The translations under genes and the position numbers were made by a program. A stretch of DNA of 17,336 nt from JBELMB01 sp042088665 (GTDB lineage Bacteria; Pseudomonadota; Alphaproteobacteria; Rhodobacterales; Rhodobacteraceae). Below are positions 6,236 through 14,971 of the stretch, piece by piece. Within the stretch, counting starts at the first letter, position 1; every line of letters starts with the position of its first letter. Below the pieces are notes generated by a model. That model was given only the letters and a program-made list of their open reading frames with translations, had not been told where the DNA came from and did not search any database. The stretch covers positions 1 through 17,336 of the forward strand of contig JBELMB010000112.1 of the NCBI GenBank assembly GCA_042088665.1. Reading direction: 5' to 3'.

Positions 6236-8852
6236 TCAGCGGCTTCCTTGCGGGTGGCACTGGCCAACAGGGCTGCCAGTTCCGGACGGCAGGATCCACA
6301 ATTTGTCCCCGCCTGAAGCGCGGCACCAATGGCATCGACACTCAGCAACGCCCGGCTCTCGATCGCGTCGAGGATCGTGTTGATGCCCACATCGAAGCAG
6401 GAACAGACAATCGGACCGGCGTCCGGCACATCCGCGGGTGCGCGCCCGGACAGCAGGTTCAGATCAGGCACCTGCGGCAGGCGGGCGAGATAGTCGCGCA
6501 TCACCGCCACCGGTTCCGGCGCCACGAAAAGCGCCGCCACCAGCCGCCCGTCTTCGCGAAAGGCGAGGCGTGCGATGCCGCGACCGGGATCCTCCACCAC
6601 AGAGACCTCCGCCTCTGGCAGATCGAAAAGGGCGCGCGCCTGCGCGTCCCAACTCGCAGGATGGCTTACGCCGGCCAGTTCGGCGCGGTAGCCTGCCCGC
6701 GTGGGGCACAGCGCCCAATAGTCGGCCTGCGGCGTCATCATGCGGTCCGAGATCGCAAACCCGTACCACGCGGCGTCCATCCGGGTGACATTGACCACGC
6801 TGGCCTTGCTTTCGGGCTGTCCCGACACCGGATCCGTGACCGCCGCGATCAGGGCATCGATCCGGGCCGAAGGCGCAGTCTCGCCGGTCCAGTGCATGGG
6901 GGCAAAGACCTCTCCGACGTGGACGCTTTCGGTCAGACGGGCGCGCAGGATGGCGCGGCCTTGCGGGCTGTCGACCCGGACCAGATCGGCGGGCGCGATG
7001 CCCCTCGCCCGCGCATCCAGCGGGTGAATGTCGAGGTAAGGCTCTGCAAGATGAGCCGAGAGCCGTGGCGACAGACCGGTGCGCGTCATCGTGTGCCACT
7101 GGTCGCGCACGCGGCCCGTGTTCAGCCGGAACGGATAGCGCGGCGCGGTTTTTGCCGCGGGGGGGCGCCAGGACACCGGCAGCAGCCGCGCCTTGCCATC
7201 CGCATGAAAGAACTGACCGTCGGCAAAGAACCGACCGCCCTGCCGTCTGTCCGTCACCGGCCAACGGGTGGGCGTCAGCGCGTCGTAGCCATCGCTGTCC
7301 AGATCCGCGAGGCCGGAAATGTCAAAGTCGCGCCCGAAGCGCCCGGCAATGCCCGAAAGCGCTGCGTGCTCGCGAAAGATCTCTGCCGGGGACTGGTAGT
7401 CGAATGCCTCGCGCCACCCCATTCGGCGGCCCACGTCAGAAAGGATATCCCAGTCCGCGCGGGCTTGTCCCGGGGCGTCCAGCACCGGACGTTGCAGGCT
7501 GATCATGCGGTCGGAATTGGTGACGGTGCCCTTCTTTTCGGCCCATGCGCTTGCGGGCAGCACCACATCGGCGAGACGCGCGGTGTCCGTGGCGGCGGTG
7601 ATGTCGCTGACAACGGTGAACGGGCAATTGGCGATGGCATCGCGCACCTTGTCAGCCTCCGGCATGGAGACCGCCGGGTTGGTGTGAATGATCCACAGCG
7701 CCTTGACCCGGCCATCCTCGACCGCGCGGAACATGTCCACGGCCTTGAGGCCCTGCGTCTCGGGCACATGGGGCGCGTCCCAGAAATCCTTCACCGCGGC
7801 GCGGTGGTCGACGTTCTCGATATCGAGGTGGCAGGCCAGCATATTGGCAAGGCCCCCGACTTCGCGCCCGCCCATGGCGTTGGGCTGGCCAGTGACAGAA
7901 AGTGGCCCGCAGCCCGGTTTGCCGATCCGGCCCGTGGCCAGATGGCAGTTCAGAATGGCATTGACCTTGTCAGACCCCGAGGAGGACTGGTTCACCCCCT
8001 GGCTGAAGACCGTTACGACCTTCTCCGTCCCGATCCACGCTCGGCAAAACGCTTTGACCTGTGCTTCGGTCAGGCCGGTGACGGCGGCGTCATCCGCGTA
8101 GGCCTTTTCCAGAGTGGCATCAAAGTCCTGCGTCCGCGTGAGAAAGGCCGGATCGACCATACCGCCTTCGTGGATCTCGACCAGAAGGCGGTTGAACAGC
8201 GCCACATCGGACCCCGGCGCCAGATCAAGATGCATCTCGGCGCCGTCACAACTGGCGGTATGACGCGGGTCGATCACGATCACGCGCGCTCCGGCGGCCT
8301 TCACGCGCTGGTAAAGCACCGGGTGGCACCACGCCAGATTGGAACCGACCAGCACGATCAGATCGGCCTCTTCGAGATCCCCGTAGGTGCCGGGCACTGT
8401 GTCCGTGCCAAAGGCGCGTTTGTGCCCCGCCACGGTGGAGGCCATGCAGAGCCGTGAATTGGTGTCGATATTGGCCGAGCCGATGAACCCTTTCATCAGC
8501 TTGTTTGCCACGTAGTAATCCTCGGTCAGAAGCTGGCCAGAGACGTAAAAGGCGACACTGTCCGGCCCGTGTGCCGCAATGGTATCGGTGAAACGCCGCG
8601 CCACCGTGTCCAGCGCGGTGTCCCAACTCACCTCCTGCCCACCCATTTGCGGTGCGAGCAGGCGATGCGTCAGGCCCACGGTCTCACCAAGCGCAGAGCC
8701 CTTGGAACACAACCGGCCAAGGTTTGCCGGGTGGTCCGGATCCCCTCGACACGCAGGCCGCCAACACCGTCAGGCGTCAGGATCACCCCGCACCCCACGC
8801 CGCAATACGGGCAGGTCGAGCGGATGCCAGCTTGTGTTCCAAGGTCCTTCAC
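6232..8852 (-). pseudogene. nasA: Assimilatory nitrate reductase catalytic subunit, frameshifted near the 5' end
   Basis: This encodes the cytoplasmic molybdenum bis-MGD nitrate reductase, reducing nitrate to nitrite. The GTG start at 8852 overlaps the nirD stop. The first frame gives C-P-Y-C-G-V-G-C (C14, C17, C21), then derails at a GGGG run (plus-strand 8742-8745). The family sequence (G-D-P-D-H-P-A-N-L-G-R-L-C-S-K-G) resumes in the next frame, consistent with one missing base. Restored, the protein is 873 residues: the fourth [4Fe-4S] ligand C49, a molybdenum-ligand cysteine in N-S-R-L-C-M-A-S (~C136), the molybdopterin domains, and a C-terminal BFD-like [2Fe-2S] domain (C817, C819, C852, C855). 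No Tat signal, so cytoplasmic. The downstream 826-codon frame is intact. If the lesion is real, the active enzyme is lost; sequence error or frameshift bypass are alternatives. The stop overlaps the next gene (ATGA). Confidence 0.92.
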
Positions 8853-9181
8853 GCCGCGTTCCTTTGTCCCACGGCAGCCCCGTCGAGCAGGATACGACCG
8901 TTTTCCAGCCGCACCGGGTAGGTGGCGATGCGGCCATCCTCGGCGCCTTTCGCCTCCCCGGTGTTGAGATCAAAGACCCAGTTGTGCAGCGGGCAGGTCA
9001 CGGATTGGCCATGCACGATGCCTTCGACCAGCGGTCCCTGCTTGTGCGGGCAGGTGTTCGACGCGGCAAAGATCTCTGCCACGTCGGTGCGGAAAATACC
9101 CACGCATCCGACGGGCGTCTTGACAAGGCGCGCGCCGCGCAGCGGCACCTCGTCGATATGTCCGATGTCGATCCAGCTCAT
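8849..9181 (-). CDS. nirD: Nitrite reductase (NADH) small subunit, Rieske type
   Basis: This 110-residue Rieske-fold partner of NirB belongs to the cytoplasmic NADH-dependent nitrite reductase that makes ammonium. Unlike most NirD proteins of enteric bacteria, the Rieske ligands are present: C-P-H (C44, H46) and C-P-L-H (C63, H66), so it should carry a [2Fe-2S] cluster. The start at 9181 has GGAGGT 6 nt upstream. An in-frame extension to 9340 would run back into the nirB 3' end and encodes low-complexity Arg/Pro, so I rejected it. The stop overlaps the nasA GTG start (GTGA), implying coupled translation. There is a 94-bp gap after nirB. Confidence 0.93.
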   Translation of the reverse strand: MSWIDIGHIDEVPLRGARLVKTPVGCVGIFRTDVAEIFAASNTCPHKQGPLVEGIVHGQSVTCPLHNWVFDLNTGEAKGAEDGRIATYPVRLENGRILLDGAAVGQRNAA

Positions 9182-9231
9182 GACAGCACCTCCGATGGCG
9201 TTTCGGGGAAAACAGGGCCAAGGCGATGTCC

Positions 9232-9248
9232 GCGGGCGCAGCCCCCGC
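9232..9248 (-). repeat. GC hairpin in the nirB-nirD gap
   Basis: GCGGG and CCCGC arms enclose a 7-base loop in the 94-bp gap between nirB and nirD. A CCCC-TT-GGGG mini-dyad lies next to it at 9253-9262. There is no T tract, so it is more likely an mRNA-stability or spacing structure than a terminator. This is the only sizeable gap in the part of the operon downstream of nrtB. Confidence 0.3.
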
Positions 9249-9275
9249 CGGGCCCCTTGGGGAACGGGTGCCACA

Positions 9276-11711
9276 TCACTCCGCCGCCTCCAGCGTGAGA
9301 TCCGCCATGGGCGCGTAACGTGCGGCCTTGGTGGCGGCATGTTCGGCCCAGGGGTCCTTGCGGTAGATCGACTGCGACAGCTCGAAGGCGGCGATCAGGC
9401 GCGCGCGCTCGTCCAGATCGTCGACGACACGCGCCTTGACCCAGTCCAGCCCCACTTTCGCAACCCATTTGTAAGGCCGGTCAAGGTATTTGGCGTTCTC
9501 GCGGTACAGCTGGACAAAGGCGACGGTCAGGTCGATGGCCTCCTGTTCGGTGGGCACATCGCCAAGGCGCTCTGTCTCCTTGACGTCCATGCCCGCCGCA
9601 CCGGCGACGCCGACCTGATAGCCGCTGTCGACGCAGATCACGCCCACGTCCTTGCAGGTTGCCTCCGCGCAGTTGCGCGGGCAGCCGGACACCGCCAGCT
9701 TGACCTTATGCGGCGTCCATGATCCCCAAAGCGCCTTTTCCAGCTTGATGCCCAGTCCGGTTGAATCCTGCGTGCCAAAGCGGCAATGATCCGTGCCGAC
9801 GCAGGTCTTTACCGTCCGCAGCCCCTTTGCATAGGCATGGCCGGACACAAGCCCCGCCTTGTTCAGATCCGCCCAGATGTGCGGCAGATCCTCAGATTTC
9901 ACGCCCAGCAGGTCGATGCGCTGGCCGCCGGTGACCTTGACGGTCGGCACCTTGTACTTGTCCGCCGCATCCGCGATGGCGCGCAATTCGGTGGGATTGG
10001 TGATCCCGCCCCACATGCGCGGCACCACGCTGAACGTGCCGTCCTTCTGGATATTGGCGTGTTTGCGTTCGTTGATAAAGCGGCTCTGCGGATCGTCCTG
10101 GTATTCCATCGGCCAGTCCGCCAGCAGGTAGAAGTTCACCGCCGGGCGGCAGACGTGGCAGCCATTGCGCGTCGTCCAGCCCAGTTCCTGCCAGACCGCC
10201 TCTTGCGATTTCAACGGCTTGGTCTTGATCAGGCGGCGCACGTCCTCATGCGTCAGATCGGTGCAGCCGCAGATGGGCTGGGTTGTGGGCATCTCGAAGG
10301 CGTCGCCCAAGGTGACTTGCAGCAACTGCTCTACCAGCCCTGTGCAGGTCCCGCAGGACGCGCTGGCCCGCGTCGCGAGGCGCACAGCGCCCAGATCCGA
10401 TGCCCCGCCTTCGATGGCCTCGACGATGGGTCCTTTGCAAACGCCGTTGCAGCCACAGATTTCCGCATCAAGCGGCAAGGCTGCAACGGCTGAGAGAGGG
10501 TCCGCGGTGGCTCCTCCCTGATAGGCGGGGCCAAAGATCAGCGTCTCGCGCATCTCCGAGATGTCGGTGCCGTCACGGATCAGGCCAAAGAACCAGTTGC
10601 TGTCCGCCGTGTCGCCATACATGACGGCGCCGACGATCCTGTTGTCTTCCAGCACGAGACGTTTGTAGACGCCGCGCGCAGGGTCGCGAAAGACGATGTC
10701 CTCGCGGCCCTCAGCTTCGGCGAAATCCCCCGCGGAGAACAGATCGCAGCCCGTGACCTTGAGCTTTGTCGAGAGCGATTTCTGTTTGAACGCCGCCTCT
10801 TCGCCCAGCAGCGTCCGCGCCAGCACCTTGGCCTGATCGTACAGCGGGGCAACGAGCCCGAACAGGGCGCCGTCGTGTTCCACGCATTCGCCCACGGCAA
10901 AAACATCCGCGTCAGACGTGCACAGCTGGTCATCCACATGGATGCCCTTGCCCACCGCCAGACCAGAGGCCTTGGCCAGCGCCACGTTGGGGCGGATGCC
11001 CACGGCCATGACGAGCAGATCGCAGGGCAGTTCCGTGCCATCGGCCAGCAGCAACGCCCGGACCTTGCCGTCCGCGCCGAGGATCTCGCTGGAGTTTGCC
11101 TGCAGCTTGACGGTGATGCCCTTGGCTTCCAGCGACTTCTTCAGCAGGTAGCCCGCTGCTTCGTCCAACTGGCGTTCCATCAGGTGGCCCATGATATGCA
11201 CCACGGTCACGTCGACGCCACGCGCGGCCATGCCCGCCGCGGCCTCCAGCCCAAGAAGACCGCCACCGATCACGACGACCTTCTGGCCGGGCTGCATGGC
11301 CATCATGCGTTCCGTATCCTCAAGATCGCGATAGGCGATCACCCCGTCGAGGTCGTGCCCGGGCAGCGGGATCATGAACGGGTTGGACCCAGTGCCAAGG
11401 ATCAGCTTGTCATAGGCCACATCGCCATGGACGCCTTTCACCAGCTTCGCGGCGCGGTCGATCTCTGTGACCTCTTCCCCGAACCGGCAGGTGACGCCGC
11501 GCGCGGCGTACCAGGCATCGTCATGGGTGACGATCTCTTCGTAGGTCTGGTCACCGGCCAGCACCGGGCTGAGCATGATGCGGTTGTAATTGCCGCGCGG
11601 CTCTGCGTTGAACAAGGTGATGTCATAGGCCTCGGGCGCGGCCTCGGTCAGGTGTTCCAGCACCCTGCCCGACGCCATGCCGGCCCCGATCACAACAATC
11701 TTTTGTTTCAT
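9276..11711 (-). CDS. nirB: Nitrite reductase (NADH) large subunit
   Basis: This 811-residue siroheme enzyme reduces nitrite to ammonium using NADH. In order: an FAD-binding fold (V-I-G-A-G-M-A-S-G-R, 7-16), an NAD-binding fold (V-V-I-G-G-G-L-L-G-L-E, 146-156), two BFD-like [2Fe-2S] modules (C419/C421/C453/C456, and C481/C483/C518/C521), then the ferredoxin-like half and the siroheme/[4Fe-4S] domain with ligands C637, C643, C677 and C681 (S-G-C-P-R-N-C-A-E-A). Length is normal for NirB (about 800-850). I chose the ATG at 11711, which has GAGGG 5 nt upstream. A GTG at 11723 overlaps the stop of the globin gene (GTGA) and would add four residues. It works with NirD and uses siroheme from CysG. 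Confidence 0.96.
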   Translation of the reverse strand: MKQKIVVIGAGMASGRVLEHLTEAAPEAYDITLFNAEPRGNYNRIMLSPVLAGDQTYEEIVTHDDAWYAARGVTCRFGEEVTEIDRAAKLVKGVHGDVAYDKLILGTGSNPFMIPLPGHDLDGVIAYRDLEDTERMMAMQPGQKVVVIGGGLLGLEAAAGMAARGVDVTVVHIMGHLMERQLDEAAGYLLKKSLEAKGITVKLQANSSEILGADGKVRALLLADGTELPCDLLVMAVGIRPNVALAKASGLAVGKGIHVDDQLCTSDADVFAVGECVEHDGALFGLVAPLYDQAKVLARTLLGEEAAFKQKSLSTKLKVTGCDLFSAGDFAEAEGREDIVFRDPARGVYKRLVLEDNRIVGAVMYGDTADSNWFFGLIRDGTDISEMRETLIFGPAYQGGATADPLSAVAALPLDAEICGCNGVCKGPIVEAIEGGASDLGAVRLATRASASCGTCTGLVEQLLQVTLGDAFEMPTTQPICGCTDLTHEDVRRLIKTKPLKSQEAVWQELGWTTRNGCHVCRPAVNFYLLADWPMEYQDDPQSRFINERKHANIQKDGTFSVVPRMWGGITNPTELRAIADAADKYKVPTVKVTGGQRIDLLGVKSEDLPHIWADLNKAGLVSGHAYAKGLRTVKTCVGTDHCRFGTQDSTGLGIKLEKALWGSWTPHKVKLAVSGCPRNCAEATCKDVGVICVDSGYQVGVAGAAGMDVKETERLGDVPTEQEAIDLTVAFVQLYRENAKYLDRPYKWVAKVGLDWVKARVVDDLDERARLIAAFELSQSIYRKDPWAEHAATKAARYAPMADLTLEAAE

Positions 11712-11719
11712 GATGTCCC

Positions 11720-12196
11720 TCACGCCCAGAACTTCCAGAACGGCGTCTTGCCAGTGGTCTCACCCGCGGCTGCCATGACCTCTGGTGCCGGGTAGGCGGC
11801 GGCCTTCATCACGTCCGAAAGGGTGGTGTAGGCCGTGGCCCATGCCTCCTCGACCGCGGGGGTGAACGCCTCACCCAGACCTTTTTCCAGCGTCCGCAGC
11901 AGTGACGCGCCGACCTTGTCGTAGTCTGTCGGTTGCACACTGTAAGCCACGTGGCTGACAGCCAGCTGCTGTGCCACGGGCACGATCTTGTCGAGGTCGC
12001 GCAACCCGTTGACCACCATGCCCAGCGTGGACATCAGCTTGGCCCCCTGCGCACTCATGTCAGAGTTGGCGAAATAGGGCTTCACCTCCGGGGCCGTCTC
12101 GAAGAGATCCGCATAAAACAGCTCAGCCGCGGCGTCCTTTATCGGCACGACCTTCGCAAAACTGTCCTGCACCAGTGCAATCTGTGTCTCGTTCAT
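11720..12196 (-). CDS. Single-domain haemoglobin (Vitreoscilla/Hmp-type globin)
   Basis: This 158-residue globin lacks the reductase half of flavohaemoglobin. By alignment in the mind to Vitreoscilla haemoglobin and E. coli Hmp, the proximal histidine (F8) is His82 in A-V-S-H-V-A-Y, B10 tyrosine is Tyr28 in L-F-Y-A-D-L-F, and the E7 position is Gln50. These are the residues expected for oxygen/nitric oxide chemistry. A ~20-residue tail ending in T-P-F-W-K-F-W-A is extra. The start at 12196 has GGAG 7 nt upstream, placed inside the end of the preceding ATPase gene, with a 4-nt gap. The gene ends overlapping the nirB region. A role in nitric oxide detoxification during nitrite metabolism is inferred, as proposed for Bjgb in the Bradyrhizobium nitrate-assimilation operon. 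Confidence 0.88.
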   Translation of the reverse strand: MNETQIALVQDSFAKVVPIKDAAAELFYADLFETAPEVKPYFANSDMSAQGAKLMSTLGMVVNGLRDLDKIVPVAQQLAVSHVAYSVQPTDYDKVGASLLRTLEKGLGEAFTPAVEEAWATAYTTLSDVMKAAAYPAPEVMAAAGETTGKTPFWKFWA

Positions 12197-12200
12197 GACG

Positions 12201-13886
12201 TCACTCCGCTGCAATCGGCTTGGGCGCCGGCGCTTTGGGCTTTGGCTTCGCGCCGTGTTCATATTCTTCGAGGAAGTCGAGAACCTCCTGCCGGTAGGCG
12301 TAGTAGTCCGGATGGGCCAACAGCGCCTTACGGGTGCGTGGCCGGGGCAGGTTCACCTCGGTGATCTTGCCGATCGTCGCCTGCGGGCCGTTGGTCATCA
12401 TCACCACCCGGTCCGCCAGCAAGATCGCCTCGTCGACATCATGCGTCACGCAGATGGCGGTGACCTTGGTCCGGCTCCAGACCTCCATCAGGACCTCCTG
12501 CAACTCCCAGCGCGTCAGGCTGTCGAGCATCCCGAACGGCTCATCCAGCAGCAAGAGCTTGGGCGAGAGCGCAAAGGCCCGCGCGATGCCGACACGTTGT
12601 TTCATGCCGTTGGACAGCGCGGCCGCGGGCTTGTCCATCGCCTCCGCCAGCCCCACGCGTTCGAGGTAGTATTCCACAACGTCCCTGCGTTCTTCGCGCG
12701 AGGCCTTGGGATAGACCCGATCCACACCAATAGAGACGTTTTCCTTGGCGGTGAGCCATGGAAACAGCGACGGCGCCTGGAACACAACAGCGCGTTCCGG
12801 GTCAGCGCCCTCAACGTGGCGGCCATCCAGCTTGATCGCGCCTTTCGAGATCTCGTTCAGGCCTGCCGCCATGGTCAGAACCGTGGATTTGCCACAGCCG
12901 GAGTGACCGATGAGAGAGATGAACTCCCCCTTGTTCATCTTGAGGTTAAAGTCCTCAACCACCGTCAGCGGCCCTTTGGGGGTGGGATAGACCTTGTGCA
13001 ACTGGCTGAAGTCGAGGAACCGGTCCTCGATCATGCCCTTTTGCGCCTGCGCCACCGCTGTGGGCACGCCATGGATCGGGGTCACGTCGGGCAGCGTCTT
13101 GCTGCCTTCGACCTTTGCCTCGATGCCCACATCCATCAGGTACTTTGTCACTTCGGCGCGCAACGCCTTGAAAACTTCGTCATGGTTCATCGCCACCCGG
13201 TCGCGCGGGCGCGGGATGGTGACCTTGAACTCATCGCCCAGCGTGCCGTCCGGGTTCAAAGGGATGATGCGGTCCGCCAGAAGGATCGCCTCGTCCACGT
13301 CATTGGTGATCAGAACGCAGGTCTTGCGGCTTTCGTCCCAGATCTTCTCGATCTCTTCGGCGAGGTTGCCGCGGGTCAAGGCATCCAGCGCCGACAGCGG
13401 CTCGTCCAGCAGCAGCATCTCCGGATCCATCGCCAGGGCGCGCGCCACGTTCACCCGCTGGCGCATCCCGCCCGACAGCTCCGCCGGACGCCGCGTCGCG
13501 GCATGGCTCAGGCCCACCATCTTCACGTAGTGATCGACCTTGGCCTGTTTTTCCGCCCGCGACAGCCGGGGAAAGACCGTGTCCACCGCAAGGCGCACAT
13601 TGCCGTTCACCGTCAGCCAGGGCATCAGCGAATAGCTTTGAAAGATCACGCCGCGCTCCGGGCTGGGTTCGGTGATTTTCTTGCCCTTGAACGTGACACC
13701 GCCGCGGGTGGGCGTGTCGATGCCCGCCATCAGGTTGATCAGCGTGGTCTTGCCGGTGCCCGAAAATCCGAGGAGCACGAGGAACTCGCCCTCTTCCACG
13801 GTCAGGTTGATGTTCTTCAGCACATCCGTCTGCGCGGTGCCGGTGCCAAAGCTCTTTGAGACATTGTCAAATGTGATCACGGACAT
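12201..13886 (-). CDS. Nitrate ABC transporter, fused dual ATP-binding protein (NrtC/NrtD-like)
   Basis: A 561-residue protein with two complete ATPase domains in one chain. NBD1 (1-~250): Walker A G-F-S-G-T-G-K-T-T (40-48), Q-loop Gln83, signature L-S-G-G-M (137-141), Walker B L-L-L-D-E-P. NBD2 (~290-545): G-H-S-G-C-G-K-S-T (327-335), Gln370, L-S-N-G-M (424-428), L-L-L-D-E-P, H-loop His482. NBD1 has Asn195 where the switch histidine normally is, and NBD2 has Asn for the second glycine of the signature. Both changes fall in the same composite ATP site. Cyanobacterial NrtC instead fuses one ATPase to a solute-binding domain, which is absent here. An ~18-residue Lys/Pro/Ala tail follows. ATG 13886 is preceded by GGTGAG; a GTG at 13895 overlapping the nrtB stop is the alternative. 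It powers nitrate import with NrtA and NrtB. Confidence 0.93.
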   Translation of the reverse strand: MSVITFDNVSKSFGTGTAQTDVLKNINLTVEEGEFLVLLGFSGTGKTTLINLMAGIDTPTRGGVTFKGKKITEPSPERGVIFQSYSLMPWLTVNGNVRLAVDTVFPRLSRAEKQAKVDHYVKMVGLSHAATRRPAELSGGMRQRVNVARALAMDPEMLLLDEPLSALDALTRGNLAEEIEKIWDESRKTCVLITNDVDEAILLADRIIPLNPDGTLGDEFKVTIPRPRDRVAMNHDEVFKALRAEVTKYLMDVGIEAKVEGSKTLPDVTPIHGVPTAVAQAQKGMIEDRFLDFSQLHKVYPTPKGPLTVVEDFNLKMNKGEFISLIGHSGCGKSTVLTMAAGLNEISKGAIKLDGRHVEGADPERAVVFQAPSLFPWLTAKENVSIGVDRVYPKASREERRDVVEYYLERVGLAEAMDKPAAALSNGMKQRVGIARAFALSPKLLLLDEPFGMLDSLTRWELQEVLMEVWSRTKVTAICVTHDVDEAILLADRVVMMTNGPQATIGKITEVNLPRPRTRKALLAHPDYYAYRQEVLDFLEEYEHGAKPKPKAPAPKPIAAE

Positions 13887-13891
13887 CGGGC

Positions 13892-14971
13892 TCACCGGTG
13901 GTTCGAGAAGGTAAAGAGCGACTGCAGCGCATACATCACGCGGTCCAGAAGGAAGCCGATGATACCGATGGTCAGGACGGCGACCATGATCTTTGCGAGG
14001 CTCGAAGAGGATCCGTTCTGGAACTCATCCCAGACGAACTTGCCCAGGCCCGGGTTCTGCGCCAGCATCTCGGCGGCGATCAGGACCATCCAGCCCACGC
14101 CCAGTGACAGGCGCAACCCGGTAAAGATCAGCGGCAGCGCAGAGGGCAGAACCAGCTTGGTGATCTTGGTATAAGTGTTCATCTTCAGGACCTTGGAGAC
14201 GTTCAGCAGATCCTTGTCGATGGAGGACACCCCCAGCGCGGTGTTGATCAGCGTGGGCCAGAGCGAACACAGCGTCACCGTCACGGCAGAGATCACAAAG
14301 CTCTTCGGGAGCAGCCCGTCGTTGGAGGCCGCCAGCGCAGAAACCACCATGGTCACGATGGGAAGCCAGGCCAGCGGCGAGACCGGCTTGAAGATCTGGA
14401 TCAAGGGGTTGAGCGCGGCATTCGCCGTCGCCGACAGACCGGCAGCAATGCCCAGCGGCACGGCCACCACCGTGGCGATGATGAAGCCAAAGAACACTGT
14501 CTGGATAGAGGTCCAGATCTGCGTGTAATAGGTCGGCGCACCGGTATAGGTGCGTTCCTTGGGCTCCTTGCCCTGGGCGATCAGCCGCTCATTGAGCTGC
14601 GCGACCTTCTCCTGAAAGCGCGCCTTGCTCTCGGCCTTGGCCTTGGCGTCCTCGTGCAAATTGACCGCTTCGGTCCAGACCTGCGCAGGCCCCGGCACAG
14701 CCCCAAGCGAGGTCTGAACCTGCGGCGCGAGCATGCCCCACAACGTCAAGAAGGCCGCGATGGCCAGCAGTGGCACGGCCAGCAGGCGCCAGATCTCACC
14801 CATATGCGCCTTGGGATTGTCACCCGCGGCGGCCTTCAGCACCGGTGTCAGCCAGGCAAGGCCAAGAACCTGAAACCATTTGTCGGCGGCGTTGATGCGG
14901 GTGAACAGACGGGCGCGCCGCGCCTCCTTGGCGGCGTCAGCGCTGAGCGTCTCGTGATCGATGGCAGTCAT
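13892..14971 (-). CDS. nrtB: Nitrate ABC transporter permease
   Basis: This 359-residue inner-membrane permease belongs to the NrtB/SsuC/TauC (binding-protein-dependent transport) family. Predicted membrane segments lie near 62-81, 152-178, 193-213, 225-245, 285-305 and 327-345. The cytoplasmic coupling (EAA-like) region is around 255-285 (V-S-K-V-L-K ... L-P-S-A-L-P). An unusual charged, Ala/Lys/Glu-rich stretch (~105-140), probably a periplasmic coiled-coil insertion, separates the first and second membrane segments. The N-terminal ~60 residues are soluble. AGGAG lies 8 nt before the ATG. The stop overlaps a possible GTG start of the ATPase gene. Nitrate (or nitrite/cyanate) as substrate is inferred from the operon. 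Confidence 0.94.
   Translation of the reverse strand: MTAIDHETLSADAAKEARRARLFTRINAADKWFQVLGLAWLTPVLKAAAGDNPKAHMGEIWRLLAVPLLAIAAFLTLWGMLAPQVQTSLGAVPGPAQVWTEAVNLHEDAKAKAESKARFQEKVAQLNERLIAQGKEPKERTYTGAPTYYTQIWTSIQTVFFGFIIATVVAVPLGIAAGLSATANAALNPLIQIFKPVSPLAWLPIVTMVVSALAASNDGLLPKSFVISAVTVTLCSLWPTLINTALGVSSIDKDLLNVSKVLKMNTYTKITKLVLPSALPLIFTGLRLSLGVGWMVLIAAEMLAQNPGLGKFVWDEFQNGSSSSLAKIMVAVLTIGIIGFLLDRVMYALQSLFTFSNHR

Noticed and set aside
6178..8457. 759-codon plus-strand open frame opposite nasA
   Set aside because: It is a reverse-strand shadow of the strongly recognisable nitrate reductase; Arg/His/Gly-rich composition and no domain.
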